Of a stretch of 64,000 bases of DNA, positions 17,801-24,961 are shown piece by piece; position 1 is the first letter of the stretch; each line of letters opens with the position of its first letter. The position numbers were made by a program, and so were the translations under genes. This DNA is from Bradyrhizobium sp. AUGA SZCCT0176 (GTDB taxonomy: Bacteria; Pseudomonadota; Alphaproteobacteria; Rhizobiales; Xanthobacteraceae): the NCBI RefSeq assembly GCF_018130145.1, contig NZ_JAFCMB010000006.1, forward strand, positions 1 to 64,000, written 5' to 3'. The notes under the pieces were generated by a model. The model was not told the DNA's origin, searched no databases, and was given only the letters and a program-made list of their open reading frames with translations.

Positions 17801-20800
17801 CGCGATCAAGGTGCTCTGGGCTTCGCGGGCGCCGGTCGTGACGGCTTCGGCCGTGGCGGATCCGGCGGCCGACAGGGCACGTTCGACGTCTGCGGCGAGC
17901 GACTTGACCTGGCTTGCCGCGTCCGCGGACGCCGTAACCAGCGTGGTCTGGGCCTCGCGGGCGCCGGAGAGCACCGACGCAGCGGTGGCGTTGCCGGCGG
18001 CCGAGAGCGTGCGCTCGACGTCGTCGGCCAGCAATTTGATCTGGGACGCAGCTTCGCTGGAAGCCGAGACCAGCGAGGTCTGGGCCTCGCGGGCGCTGGT
18101 GAGGATCGAGTTCGCGGCACCGGTGCCGACGGCGGTGAGGGAGTTTTCGACCTCGGCCGATGTCAGCCTCAGCTGGGCGCCGACATCGGACGAAACCGTG
18201 AGCAGCGCCTGCTGCGCGGTGCGCGCGCCGGTCTGGATGGTTTCAGAGGTGTTGACCACGAGGTTGGTGAGCGAGCGCTCGGCGTCCTCGACGTGCGACC
18301 TGATGCCCGAGGACAGCAGTTCGGCGCGGGCCATGAGGTCGTCGCTGGCCTGACGGCCGCTGCTTTCGATACGGCCGGCCACGGCTTCGACGCGCGAGCC
18401 GAGCAAATCCTCGAACTGGGCGACGCGCATGTCGATGTCGGTGGCGATGGCGCCGACCCGGGTTTCGATACCCTGGTGGATATCCTGGAACCGCGCCGCG
18501 ATCGTGTCGGTCAGATAGGCGCTGCGGCCGTCGATGGTCTGGGTCACGCTGGTGATGCGCTGGTCGACGGCTTCGACTGCCTGTGCGGTGCCAACCGTCA
18601 GCGACGTGGTGACGTTGGAGAGGCGCTGGTCGATGGCTTCGACCGCTTGGGCGGTGCCAACCGTCAGCGACGTGGTGACGTTGGTGAGGCGCTGGTCGAT
18701 GGCTTCGACCGCTTGCGCAGCGCCAACGGTCAGCGACGTGGTGACGTTGGTGAGGCGCTGGTCGATAGCTTCGACGGCTTGCGCGGCGCCAACCGTCAGC
18801 GACGTCGTCAGGTTGGTAAGGCGGGAGTCGATCGACTGGATGGCCTGCGTGGTGCCTCCGGTCAGCGACGAGGTGAGTTCGGTGAGACGCGAGTCGATCG
18901 AGTGGATCGCCTGCGCGGCACCGTCGGTCAGCGAACTCGCCAGTGTGCCGAGGCGATCATCGATCGTCTCCGTGACGGACCTGGCGCGGGTGTCGAAGGT
19001 CTGCTCCAGCGCTTTCAGGCGGCCGTCGACGGTCTCGTCGAACGACCTGATCTTGGTGTCGAGCGAGTTGTCGAGATGGTTGACGCGCGTGCTCAGCGTG
19101 GTTTCGAACTGCAGCAGGCGCTGATCGAGCGAGGCGGTGATCTCGCCGCTGTTGGAGATCAGGCGGGTGTCGAAGGTATCGACATAGTTCTTCAGGCTGT
19201 CGGCGATGTCCTGCGTCCGCTGGCCCATGCGTTCGACGATCTCGCCGCCGAAGGTTTTGACGGTGCGGTCGAATTCGGAGATGTGACGGGTGATCAGGGC
19301 GCCGAGCGTGCCTGAGTCGCGGGCGAATTTCTCGACCAGTTCGCTGCCCTGGTTCTGCACCAGTTCGTCGAACGCGCTCATCTGCAGCGAGAGGCTGTCA
19401 TGCGCGGTCTCGGTCTGGCTGACGACCTTGGCGACCAGCGAGTTTACGGTCACGTCGAGCGCGTCGCTGGCCTTGTCGCCGGAGGTCATGATGCGGGTCG
19501 CCAGGCGGTTGCCGGCCTCGTCGATCTTGCTGACGAGATCGCCGCTGCGCAGTTCGAGCTCGAGCAGCAGCGAGTCGCTGGAATTCTTCAGGGAGTCGTG
19601 GACCTGTTCGGTGCGGTCGGAAATGCCGTCGACGATGGTCGAGGAACGCTGCTCGAACTCGCCGGTGATGCGGTCGATGCGCTCGTTCAGCATCTCGTGG
19701 ACGCGATCGGCCAGATCGACGAACTCGTCATGGACGTGGCCGGTCTTGAAGTTGAGGCTGGTGGTCAGCCGTTCCGAGGCGTCGAGCACGGCGCGCGTGG
19801 TCTCGGCGCTGGCTTCCTCGAGGCGGTCGAGCAGGTCGCCGCCGCGCTCACCGAGCGCGAGGATCATGTTGTCGCCGGCATGGCTCAAGGCGGTGGTGAT
19901 GTGGGCGCCGCGTTCTTCCAGCGCGCCGGTGATGCTTTTCGCGACTTCGTCGACGCGCGAGGCGATCGCGTCCGAGATCAGCGCGATGTCGTGGCGCAGG
20001 TCGATCTGCACGCCGGAAATGGCGCTGCGAACCTGCTCGGCCTGGCCGACCAGGTTGTCGCGCTGATGGGCGATGTCCTGCAGCAGCGCGCGGATGCGCA
20101 CTTCGTTGTCGGAATAGGCACGCTCCAGCGCCGCGACTTCGTTGGCCACCAGCGTTTCCAGTTCGCCGGCGCGCGCGATCGCGCGTTCGACGCCGTCGCC
20201 CATGGCAGCTACTTCGCGGCGGATCGCCTGGCCGACCGTCACCATCGAGTCGGAGGCGGCACCTTCGGGCTCGGAGAAGCGGATCGCGACCTGCGCCATC
20301 GATTGCGCGATCATCCGCATTTCCTGGCCGCGCCAGGCAAGGCTCGCGAGGAAATAGAACAGCAGCACCGGCGCAAAGAACAGCGCGGCGAGGCCGCCCA
20401 GCACCAGCACGCCGCCGCTCTGTCCCATTGCGGCCTGCAGCGAAGGCAGGAACGCGGCGGTCAGCAGCGCGCAGCCGACGATCCAGACGCCGGCGAACAC
20501 GGTGGCAAGCGTATAGACGCCGCGGGCAGGGCGGCCCTTCTGGATTGCCTGCAGAATCTGTCCGATGGTTTCGCGGTCATCGTTGGCGGCGCGGCGCGGG
20601 GCGCGCGGCTCTTCGATCGGATCGAAGACCTGGCGGTCGCCGCCAGAACGCGTATCAACGCGCGTATCGAACGGGGTTTCGGAGTAGGGCGGGGGCGCGG
20701 ACGAAATGCTTGATGGCGAAAGGTCGTTGTTGCCGATCGAATTGCGATTGGGATCGACAGTGGTGTCACTGATGTTCAGCGCTTCCTGAATGGCGGAAAG

Positions 20801-20845
20801 CGCGACTTCGGTGGGATCTTTGACCTTCTTGGGATTGTTCGCCAT
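14891..20845 (-). CDS. gpr: Giant apolipoprotein-like coiled-coil membrane protein, probable Growth Pole Ring protein
   Basis: 1984 residues. The N-terminal 105 residues are polar and probably cytoplasmic (PPPYSETPFD, EEPRAPRRAANDDRETIG). Two membrane segments follow at about 111-135 and 144-170. Residues about 175-1780 are almost pure amphipathic helix in apolipoprotein A/E style. They include four near-identical 22-residue units around 660-770 and about ten 44-residue units around 880-1360. The end (about 1880-1984) is a compact helical domain with LMDRNLAAEMWDRYQRGE. Size, two-segment anchor, helical repeats and conserved end match GPR of Agrobacterium (about 2100 residues), which forms a ring at the growing pole and is needed for polar growth and rod shape. 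The assignment is by architecture and memory. An intergenic CtrA box lies 174 bases upstream. Confidence 0.7.
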   Translation of the reverse strand: MANNPKKVKDPTEVALSAIQEALNISDTTVDPNRNSIGNNDLSPSSISSAPPPYSETPFDTRVDTRSGGDRQVFDPIEEPRAPRRAANDDRETIGQILQAIQKGRPARGVYTLATVFAGVWIVGCALLTAAFLPSLQAAMGQSGGVLVLGGLAALFFAPVLLFYFLASLAWRGQEMRMIAQSMAQVAIRFSEPEGAASDSMVTVGQAIRREVAAMGDGVERAIARAGELETLVANEVAALERAYSDNEVRIRALLQDIAHQRDNLVGQAEQVRSAISGVQIDLRHDIALISDAIASRVDEVAKSITGALEERGAHITTALSHAGDNMILALGERGGDLLDRLEEASAETTRAVLDASERLTTSLNFKTGHVHDEFVDLADRVHEMLNERIDRITGEFEQRSSTIVDGISDRTEQVHDSLKNSSDSLLLELELRSGDLVSKIDEAGNRLATRIMTSGDKASDALDVTVNSLVAKVVSQTETAHDSLSLQMSAFDELVQNQGSELVEKFARDSGTLGALITRHISEFDRTVKTFGGEIVERMGQRTQDIADSLKNYVDTFDTRLISNSGEITASLDQRLLQFETTLSTRVNHLDNSLDTKIRSFDETVDGRLKALEQTFDTRARSVTETIDDRLGTLASSLTDGAAQAIHSIDSRLTELTSSLTGGTTQAIQSIDSRLTNLTTSLTVGAAQAVEAIDQRLTNVTTSLTVGAAQAVEAIDQRLTNVTTSLTVGTAQAVEAIDQRLSNVTTSLTVGTAQAVEAVDQRITSVTQTIDGRSAYLTDTIAARFQDIHQGIETRVGAIATDIDMRVAQFEDLLGSRVEAVAGRIESSGRQASDDLMARAELLSSGIRSHVEDAERSLTNLVVNTSETIQTGARTAQQALLTVSSDVGAQLRLTSAEVENSLTAVGTGAANSILTSAREAQTSLVSASSEAASQIKLLADDVERTLSAAGNATAASVLSGAREAQTTLVTASADAASQVKSLAADVERALSAAGSATAEAVTTGAREAQSTLIAASTEATNQVKSLAADVQRSLSIAGTATAESITAGAREAQSTLVNASTDAANQVKSLAADVQRSLSIAGTATAESITAGARDAQNTLINASADAASHVKSLAADVERSLSAAGTATAEAITSGAREAQNTLVTVSTDATSQVKSLTADVERSLSAAGTATAEAITSGAREAQNTLLTASTDVATKVASLAADMQRSLSMAGNATAESITSGAREAQSALSTASTEAADHVKSLAIDVERTLSAVGAGTAASILGTAREAQSSFAATSADAASQIKAIASDIERSLAAVTAATTDNIQTTAQTAQNAIQASAQNAQSALVAASNEVSSKVKTTSADIERSVLSASSNFGSTMTGKTDEIVTYVQQQTDRLAQIVDSRRGSLVEALSAKTTQLTTELDRVTADSLKSIETRGQAFSQSMATHGSEVARTITSAGDMATGAVAKSLKDLEQSSRSAIDQSRQVSIAAVTEMQETSKILRTDTVALFERLREGNILLQEVLTGAHDNLNSLERALVTRVADFVSAMNDVTSRNGVATQTLEDQLTTFNTKTSKALEDLGSLSSEFETHGKALVDAATAVEQANRTTTTSVAERKSQLESLVTTIDLRTTDLDQRLSRFTGLLDESLAAAEERARDIARVVAETAGAGSAAISRQFEAVRVAAENERHQTIDAMNELYQQSNAETDAMFKQSTEKFGAMVVAMKQMASEMHHELEATRNELRRGVLEMPQEAADNTAQMRKVIVDQIEALAELNRIVAHHGRGLDVMTTSRASVQRQEEPVMAAAASGGRNDVRMRDTGSASNLPPPDLGMPATRRTEAPPVSPASSQDGGRDGWLSDLLSRTDAGGPSGREAPRPRAPQGGPANPLESLSLDIGRLMDRNLAAEMWDRYQRGESKAFTKRLYTPAGQKAFDEVARKYRADRAFKQTVDRYIAEFERLLDEVAREDRGPQALRGHLTSETGLVYTLLAHAAGRLG
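16680..18215 (-). repeat. About ten 132-base (44-residue) coding repeats inside gpr
   Basis: The unit has consensus SITAGAREAQSTLVNAST followed by DAANQVKSLAADVQRSLS. Units are spaced exactly 132 bases; for example the word gtgccggcgatcgacag starts at 17595 and again at 17727. DNA identity between central units is high, pointing to recent expansion or conversion. Flanking units are more diverged. Confidence 0.85.
18560..18870 (-). repeat. Four to five 66-base (22-residue) coding repeats inside gpr
   Basis: The unit encodes TTSLTVGAAQAVEAIDQRL plus two or three linking residues. The word gccaaccgtcag recurs at 18590 and 18656, exactly 66 bases apart, and two further units follow. It is half the length of the 44-residue family, consistent with a 22-residue apolipoprotein-type helix period. 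Confidence 0.85.
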
Positions 20846-21018
20846 GTTCAGTCGAGCCCTCTTACTTTTTTACGCGTCCAGCTGGTCTTGCAAACGCCCC
20901 CGCAAGCCCAAACCGGATCTTTGCCCCCACACGGACCGCAGCCGCGCCCCGTCGGCGGCTTGTCCGCTACATCCGCAAACATCCTATTGGTTGAGTGATG
21001 CGAATGAAATGGCCGCGA

Positions 21019-21033
21019 TTAAGACATTCTTAA
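21019..21033. promoter_or_regulatory. CtrA-type box TTAA-N7-TTAA in the gpr/hpt intergenic region
   Basis: The 387-base gap 20846-21232 holds no gene. It contains TTAAGACATTCTTAA, a full match to the CtrA consensus TTAA-N7-TTAA, followed at once by TTAATCATCGTTAAC (spacing six) and a TTAACC half site near 21156. The box is 174 bases from the gpr start and about 200 from the Hpt gene, so either or both could be controlled by the cell-cycle regulator. This is a sequence match only. Confidence 0.5.
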
Positions 21034-21232
21034 TCATCGTTAACAGCTTTGTGGCTTAAGGCCTTACGGATACTCGAAATTCCCGTGGGAGACTGTCCTT
21101 TACGGCAACTCCTCGGCGAAAAGTAGGCGAAGTTGCGGCAATTCCGGTGAACGTTCCATTAACCAGTTTCGTGATTGGGTGGCCAAAACGGCCCTGCCTA
21201 GATCGGTCCGGCGGGGAGATGTGGGTCAGGCC

Positions 21233-21610
21233 ATGCCGCTGCACCTTGAACGGATACAATGGATGCCATCGCCGCCGCTCGCTCCCGATGACGGTCCGAT
21301 CGATTTCGAACACCTTAAGCGGATGACGCTTGACGACGCCGGCCTCGAACAGGAGGTGCTGGCGATGTTCGCGGCCCAGTCGGCCAAGCTGATGGCCATG
21401 CTTGCCACCGTGCCGGCAGATGCCAATGCGCTGGCCCATACGCTGAAGGGCTCGGCTCGCGCGATCGGCGCCTTCGGTGTGGCGGAAACCGCCGCCCGGC
21501 TGGAGGCGGTTCTTGCTGATGGCGCCGATCCGTCCCGGCTTGTTGCCGAACTCGGCGAGGCCATTGCGCGGGCGCGGGCGGCGATCGAGGCGACTCTGCG
21601 CCGGTCCTGA
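21233..21610 (+). CDS. Hpt-domain phosphotransfer protein
   Basis: A 125-residue protein that is almost entirely one histidine phosphotransfer domain. The phosphorylated histidine is H69 in AHTLKGSARAIGAFGVAE, the standard Hpt signature. No kinase, receiver or output domain is attached and no two-component gene is adjacent, so it probably shuttles phosphate between a remote kinase and a response regulator. The start is uncertain: ATG at 21233 (with GGTCAGG upstream), GTG at 21179, or ATG at 21263. It is divergent from the giant polar-growth gene and shares the CtrA-box region with it. Confidence 0.8.
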   Translation: MPLHLERIQWMPSPPLAPDDGPIDFEHLKRMTLDDAGLEQEVLAMFAAQSAKLMAMLATVPADANALAHTLKGSARAIGAFGVAETAARLEAVLADGADPSRLVAELGEAIARARAAIEATLRRS

Positions 21611-21752
21611 CGCGAACCTGCGGTCTGACGCCCGACAAACCCCCGCCAAATTAGCCCCTTAGGTTTTCGTCCCGACCGCTAGCGCTGTGCGGATCGACCC
21701 GTTATAGGACTGCCGGGGACCCTCCTACCGTATACCGGCAGCACGAGCGATC

Positions 21753-22073
21753 ATGGCCAAAATCCACTTTGTCGACCATTCCGGCGAAACTCGAACCATT
21801 GAAGTCGAAAACGGCGCGACCGTGATGGAAGCCGCGATCCGCAACGCCATTCCGGGCATCGAAGCCGAATGCGGCGGGGCCTGCGCCTGCGCGACCTGCC
21901 ACGTCTATGTCGACGACGCCTGGCGCGAGAAGGTCGGCTCGCCCACGCCGATGGAAGAGGACATGCTGGATTTCGGCTTCGACGTACGGCCGAATTCGCG
22001 CCTGTCGTGCCAGATCAAGGTCTCCGACGAACTCGACGGCCTCGTGGTCTCGACGCCGGAACGGCAGGCATAG
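21753..22073 (+). CDS. 2Fe-2S ferredoxin, adrenodoxin type
   Basis: A 106-residue [2Fe-2S] ferredoxin. Cluster ligands are C40, C46, C49 (ECGGACACATCHVYVDD) and C86 (LSCQIKV), the C-x5-C-x2-C-x36-C pattern of the adrenodoxin/Isc Fdx class. C44 is an extra, non-ligand cysteine. Such proteins feed electrons to P450s or to iron-sulfur cluster assembly. No isc or P450 gene is adjacent, but a ferredoxin-NADP reductase lies about 1.8 kb downstream and is a plausible redox partner. Confidence 0.93.
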   Translation: MAKIHFVDHSGETRTIEVENGATVMEAAIRNAIPGIEAECGGACACATCHVYVDDAWREKVGSPTPMEEDMLDFGFDVRPNSRLSCQIKVSDELDGLVVSTPERQA

Positions 22074-22099
22074 AGCCTGGTCCAGCTCTGCTGGATGGT

Positions 22100-23206
22100 T
22101 CAGCGCGCTCCGGCGCGCTCCTTTTCGACCAGTTCCTCATCGACCGCATAAGCCGCGCAGTCGGCGGCAGCCTTTGCGCATGCGGCAAGGGCCGCCTCCC
22201 GCGCCACGACGGCCGACCGCTGCCCGGCGCGGTAGCCAAAGCTGCCGGTCGGGGACACCGCAAATGCCTTGTGAGGGCTCGCGGACAAATAATCTGCAAA
22301 GGCTGAACGGCCTTTTTCACCCAACCGGGGCGGCGGCGAAAGCGCTGCCGGAAGCGGTGCTGCGGCCAGTTCCCGCGTTCCCAGATTCTGCTGGTGCAGG
22401 AAGCGATCGACCATCGGGGTCCATAGCGCAATGCCCCTTGAGAAGAGCGTGTGCCCGTCGTCGCGGAACGCAGGGGCGTCGATCAATTCGGCGCGGCCGC
22501 CGGCGTCGGTGAACGCCGCGTGCATCCGGTGGGCGAGGTCGGGGCGAAAGAACTTGTCGTTCTCCGCATAGATCCACAGCATCGGAATTCGCGACGTCCG
22601 GCCCAGAGCCGCAAATGCCCGGACCAGTGCCGCCTCGTCGCAGACATCGTCATCGGCACGTGAACCGCGACCGCCGGCGAAGCTGATTGCGGCGACGAGG
22701 CCGGGCGGCGCAGTGGCGGCGAGCGCGATGCTGGCAAAGCCGCCCGCCGAGGAGCCGACCGCGATCATGCCGCTGGTGGACACGTCGGTGCGGTCCTGCA
22801 TGGCCCGGATCGCGGCGGCCAAATCTTCGGCAGACGCCCGGGCCGATCGCAAATAATCACGATTGGCGCAGCGACCGTTGCTCTCGGCATATCGGCCGCC
22901 GGAGTCGCCATAGCCTCGCCGCATCACGACCAGCGCTGCGAAACCGCGCCGCGCGAATTCGATCGCCTGCCGGTACATTCCATATGGCGACATGGTGGCT
23001 CGCGCGGTGTGATCGCGCGGTGCGCCGTGGCTGATCAGCGCCAGCGGAAAGCGTCCGCTGCCCGAGGGCCGCACCAGCATTGCCTCAAGGCCTGCCGTTT
23101 CCGCAGCCGCCATCGGAATGCGCAAATCCTCGCGATAGAATCCATCGGCCGCGGCGGGCTGCATCGTCGCGGAGACGATCAACACCGCCAGCAGCGCGAC
23201 GCGCAT
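22100..23206 (-). CDS. Exported alpha/beta hydrolase (dienelactone-hydrolase-like)
   Basis: A 368-residue protein with a signal peptide (about residues 1-20, ending QPAAADG). It has an alpha/beta hydrolase core. The nucleophile elbow is GSSAGG, the acid is in YAENDKFF and the histidine in FRDDGHTLFS; the oxyanion region is ALISHGAPRDH. A separate C-terminal segment of about 60 residues (YLSASPHKAFAVSPTGSFG, then paired cysteines in AACAKAAADCAAYAVD) resembles small secreted modules attached to other rhizobial proteins. It probably hydrolyses an ester or peptide in the periplasm. The start codon overlaps the upstream thioesterase stop (TAATG), so the pair is one operon. Confidence 0.8.
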   Translation of the reverse strand: MRVALLAVLIVSATMQPAAADGFYREDLRIPMAAAETAGLEAMLVRPSGSGRFPLALISHGAPRDHTARATMSPYGMYRQAIEFARRGFAALVVMRRGYGDSGGRYAESNGRCANRDYLRSARASAEDLAAAIRAMQDRTDVSTSGMIAVGSSAGGFASIALAATAPPGLVAAISFAGGRGSRADDDVCDEAALVRAFAALGRTSRIPMLWIYAENDKFFRPDLAHRMHAAFTDAGGRAELIDAPAFRDDGHTLFSRGIALWTPMVDRFLHQQNLGTRELAAAPLPAALSPPPRLGEKGRSAFADYLSASPHKAFAVSPTGSFGYRAGQRSAVVAREAALAACAKAAADCAAYAVDEELVEKERAGAR

Positions 23207-23661
23207 TATCGTCCGTCCATTCCGCGCCGCAGCCAGCGCTGGAAGTTTCCGATGATCTCCTCGGTCAGCGGTGTCGGCTTGCGGGTGGCCTCATTGAGCA
23301 GCACCGATACCGATTGTGCCGAGGCAATGCATGTGCCTTCGGCAAATACCACCTGGTCGAAGGTCACGGAGGTGCGGCCGAATTTCACCACCCCTAGTCC
23401 CATCTCGATGGTGCCGGGCCAGCGCAGCTCGGCGCGGAAATGCATGTCGAGCCGGACCATGATCCAGGTGACGCCGTGCGGCATCAGCCCGTAACTGCGA
23501 TCCTTCATCAGCGTGACGCGGCCGGTTTCGAAATAGGTCGCATAGACCGCGTTGTTGACGTGCTGGTTGGGGTCGAGGTCGGCGAAACGCACATTGTCGG
23601 TCAGCCGGTAGGGGAAATCCTCCAGGCGCGGCGTTGAATCGAGGCGGGCAGGGGCGTTCAC
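23206..23661 (-). CDS. Hotdog-fold acyl-CoA thioesterase
   Basis: A 151-residue 4HBT-family thioesterase. The active-site block is VRFADLDPNQHVNNAVYATY, with the aspartate and following histidine in the usual places, then FRAELRWPGTIEMG. These cytoplasmic enzymes release fatty acids from acyl-CoA or acyl-ACP. It is the first gene of a two-gene operon with the exported hydrolase, overlapping it by one base. The pairing of a cytoplasmic with a periplasmic enzyme is not explained by sequence. Confidence 0.85.
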   Translation of the reverse strand: MNAPARLDSTPRLEDFPYRLTDNVRFADLDPNQHVNNAVYATYFETGRVTLMKDRSYGLMPHGVTWIMVRLDMHFRAELRWPGTIEMGLGVVKFGRTSVTFDQVVFAEGTCIASAQSVSVLLNEATRKPTPLTEEIIGNFQRWLRRGMDGR

Positions 23662-23840
23662 GGGGCGGTCTCCGAACGTTTCACGTTGTTACAGCCCAGT
23701 TACCCTGCTCCGGCAAGGGGTTGAGGCGAAGGCCACCTGCCATATTATGGCTTTCCTGTTCCACCGGCGTTGGCTAGACAGACGCTGCCCCAGAAGCGCC
23801 GCCCAGGCCATCGGCGCGGTCCAACCGAAAAGAAGCTGAG

Positions 23841-24869
23841 ATGAGCGAAGCGATCAAAACCGATGTGCTGATTATTGGTGCAGGTCCTTGCGGACTGTTC
23901 GCCGTGTTCGAACTGGGCCTCCTTGATATGAAGACGCATCTGGTCGACATCCTCGACAAGATCGGCGGCCAGTGCGCCGAGCTCTATCCGGAAAAGCCGA
24001 TCTACGACATTCCCGGCATTCCTTTTGTCACCGGCCAGGGCCTCACCGACGCGCTGCTGGAGCAGATCAAGCCGTTCAATCCGACCTTTCACCTCAACGA
24101 AATGGTGGAGACGATCGAGAAGATCGGCGATCCGCTCTTTCGCGTCACCACCGACGCCGGCCAGGTGTTCGAATGCAACGTGGTCGTGATCTCCGCGGGC
24201 GGCGGCTCGTTCCAGCCCAAGCGCCCGCCGGTGCCGGGCATCGAGGCCTATGAGGGCACCTCGGTGTTCTACGCGGTGCGCAAGATGGAGCAGTTCCGCG
24301 ACAAGAATATCCTGATTGTCGGCGGCGGCGATTCCGCACTCGACTGGACGCTCAATCTGCACCCCATTGCCAAGCGCGTGACGCTGTTGCACCGGCGCGA
24401 TGATTTCCGCGCCGCTCCGCACAGCGTCGAGCAGATGCGCGCACTGGTGGCTTCCGGAAAAATGGACCTGAGGATCGGTCAGGTCACCTCGCTTGAAGGC
24501 GAGGGCGGCAAGCTCTCGGGCGCCATGATGAAAGGCAACGACAACGCGGTCTCGAAAGTCGAGTGCGATACGATGCTGCCGTTCTTCGGGCTGACCATGA
24601 AGCTCGGACCGGTTGCGAACTGGGGCGTTGCGCTCGAGAACAACCTGGTGCCGGTCGAAACCGCCGCCTTCGAGACCAATGTATCGGGCATTTTTGCGAT
24701 CGGCGACATCAACACCTATCCGGGCAAGCTGAAGCTGATCCTGAGCGGATTCCACGAGGGCGCGCTGATGGCGCAGAAGGCGCACCGTTACGTCTACCCG
24801 GACAAGCGCCTCGTCTTCCAGTACACGACCTCGTCATCGAGCCTGCAGAAGAAGCTCGGCGTCAACTGA
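23841..24869 (+). CDS. Ferredoxin-NADP(+) reductase, thioredoxin-reductase-like
   Basis: A 342-residue FAD/NADPH flavoprotein. FAD binds at GAGPCG (residues 13-18) and at the late GDINTYPGK segment. NADPH binds at VGGGDSALDW with the phosphate-contacting HRRDDFRA. It has no CxxC redox pair, which separates it from thioredoxin reductase and places it with the homodimeric FNRs of Bacillus YumC, Chlorobium and Rhodopseudomonas palustris. It moves electrons between NADPH and ferredoxin in the cytoplasm. The C-terminal helix (SSSSLQKKLGV) covers the flavin in that family. The neighbouring ferredoxin at 21753 is a candidate partner. Confidence 0.93.
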   Translation: MSEAIKTDVLIIGAGPCGLFAVFELGLLDMKTHLVDILDKIGGQCAELYPEKPIYDIPGIPFVTGQGLTDALLEQIKPFNPTFHLNEMVETIEKIGDPLFRVTTDAGQVFECNVVVISAGGGSFQPKRPPVPGIEAYEGTSVFYAVRKMEQFRDKNILIVGGGDSALDWTLNLHPIAKRVTLLHRRDDFRAAPHSVEQMRALVASGKMDLRIGQVTSLEGEGGKLSGAMMKGNDNAVSKVECDTMLPFFGLTMKLGPVANWGVALENNLVPVETAAFETNVSGIFAIGDINTYPGKLKLILSGFHEGALMAQKAHRYVYPDKRLVFQYTTSSSSLQKKLGVN

Positions 24870-24961
24870 CAGCCGGCGCATCCGACGAAAGTGTTTGACT
24901 AAGAGTTCGACTGACGTTCATTTACAGCAGCGCCCCTGAGCTGTCCCATTCGGAGAGCACC

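Noticed and set aside
14891..20845. Methyl-accepting chemotaxis or kinesin-like protein
   Set aside because: No HAMP or conserved MCP signalling hairpin and no motor domain; low-level similarity of such labels comes from coiled-coil composition.
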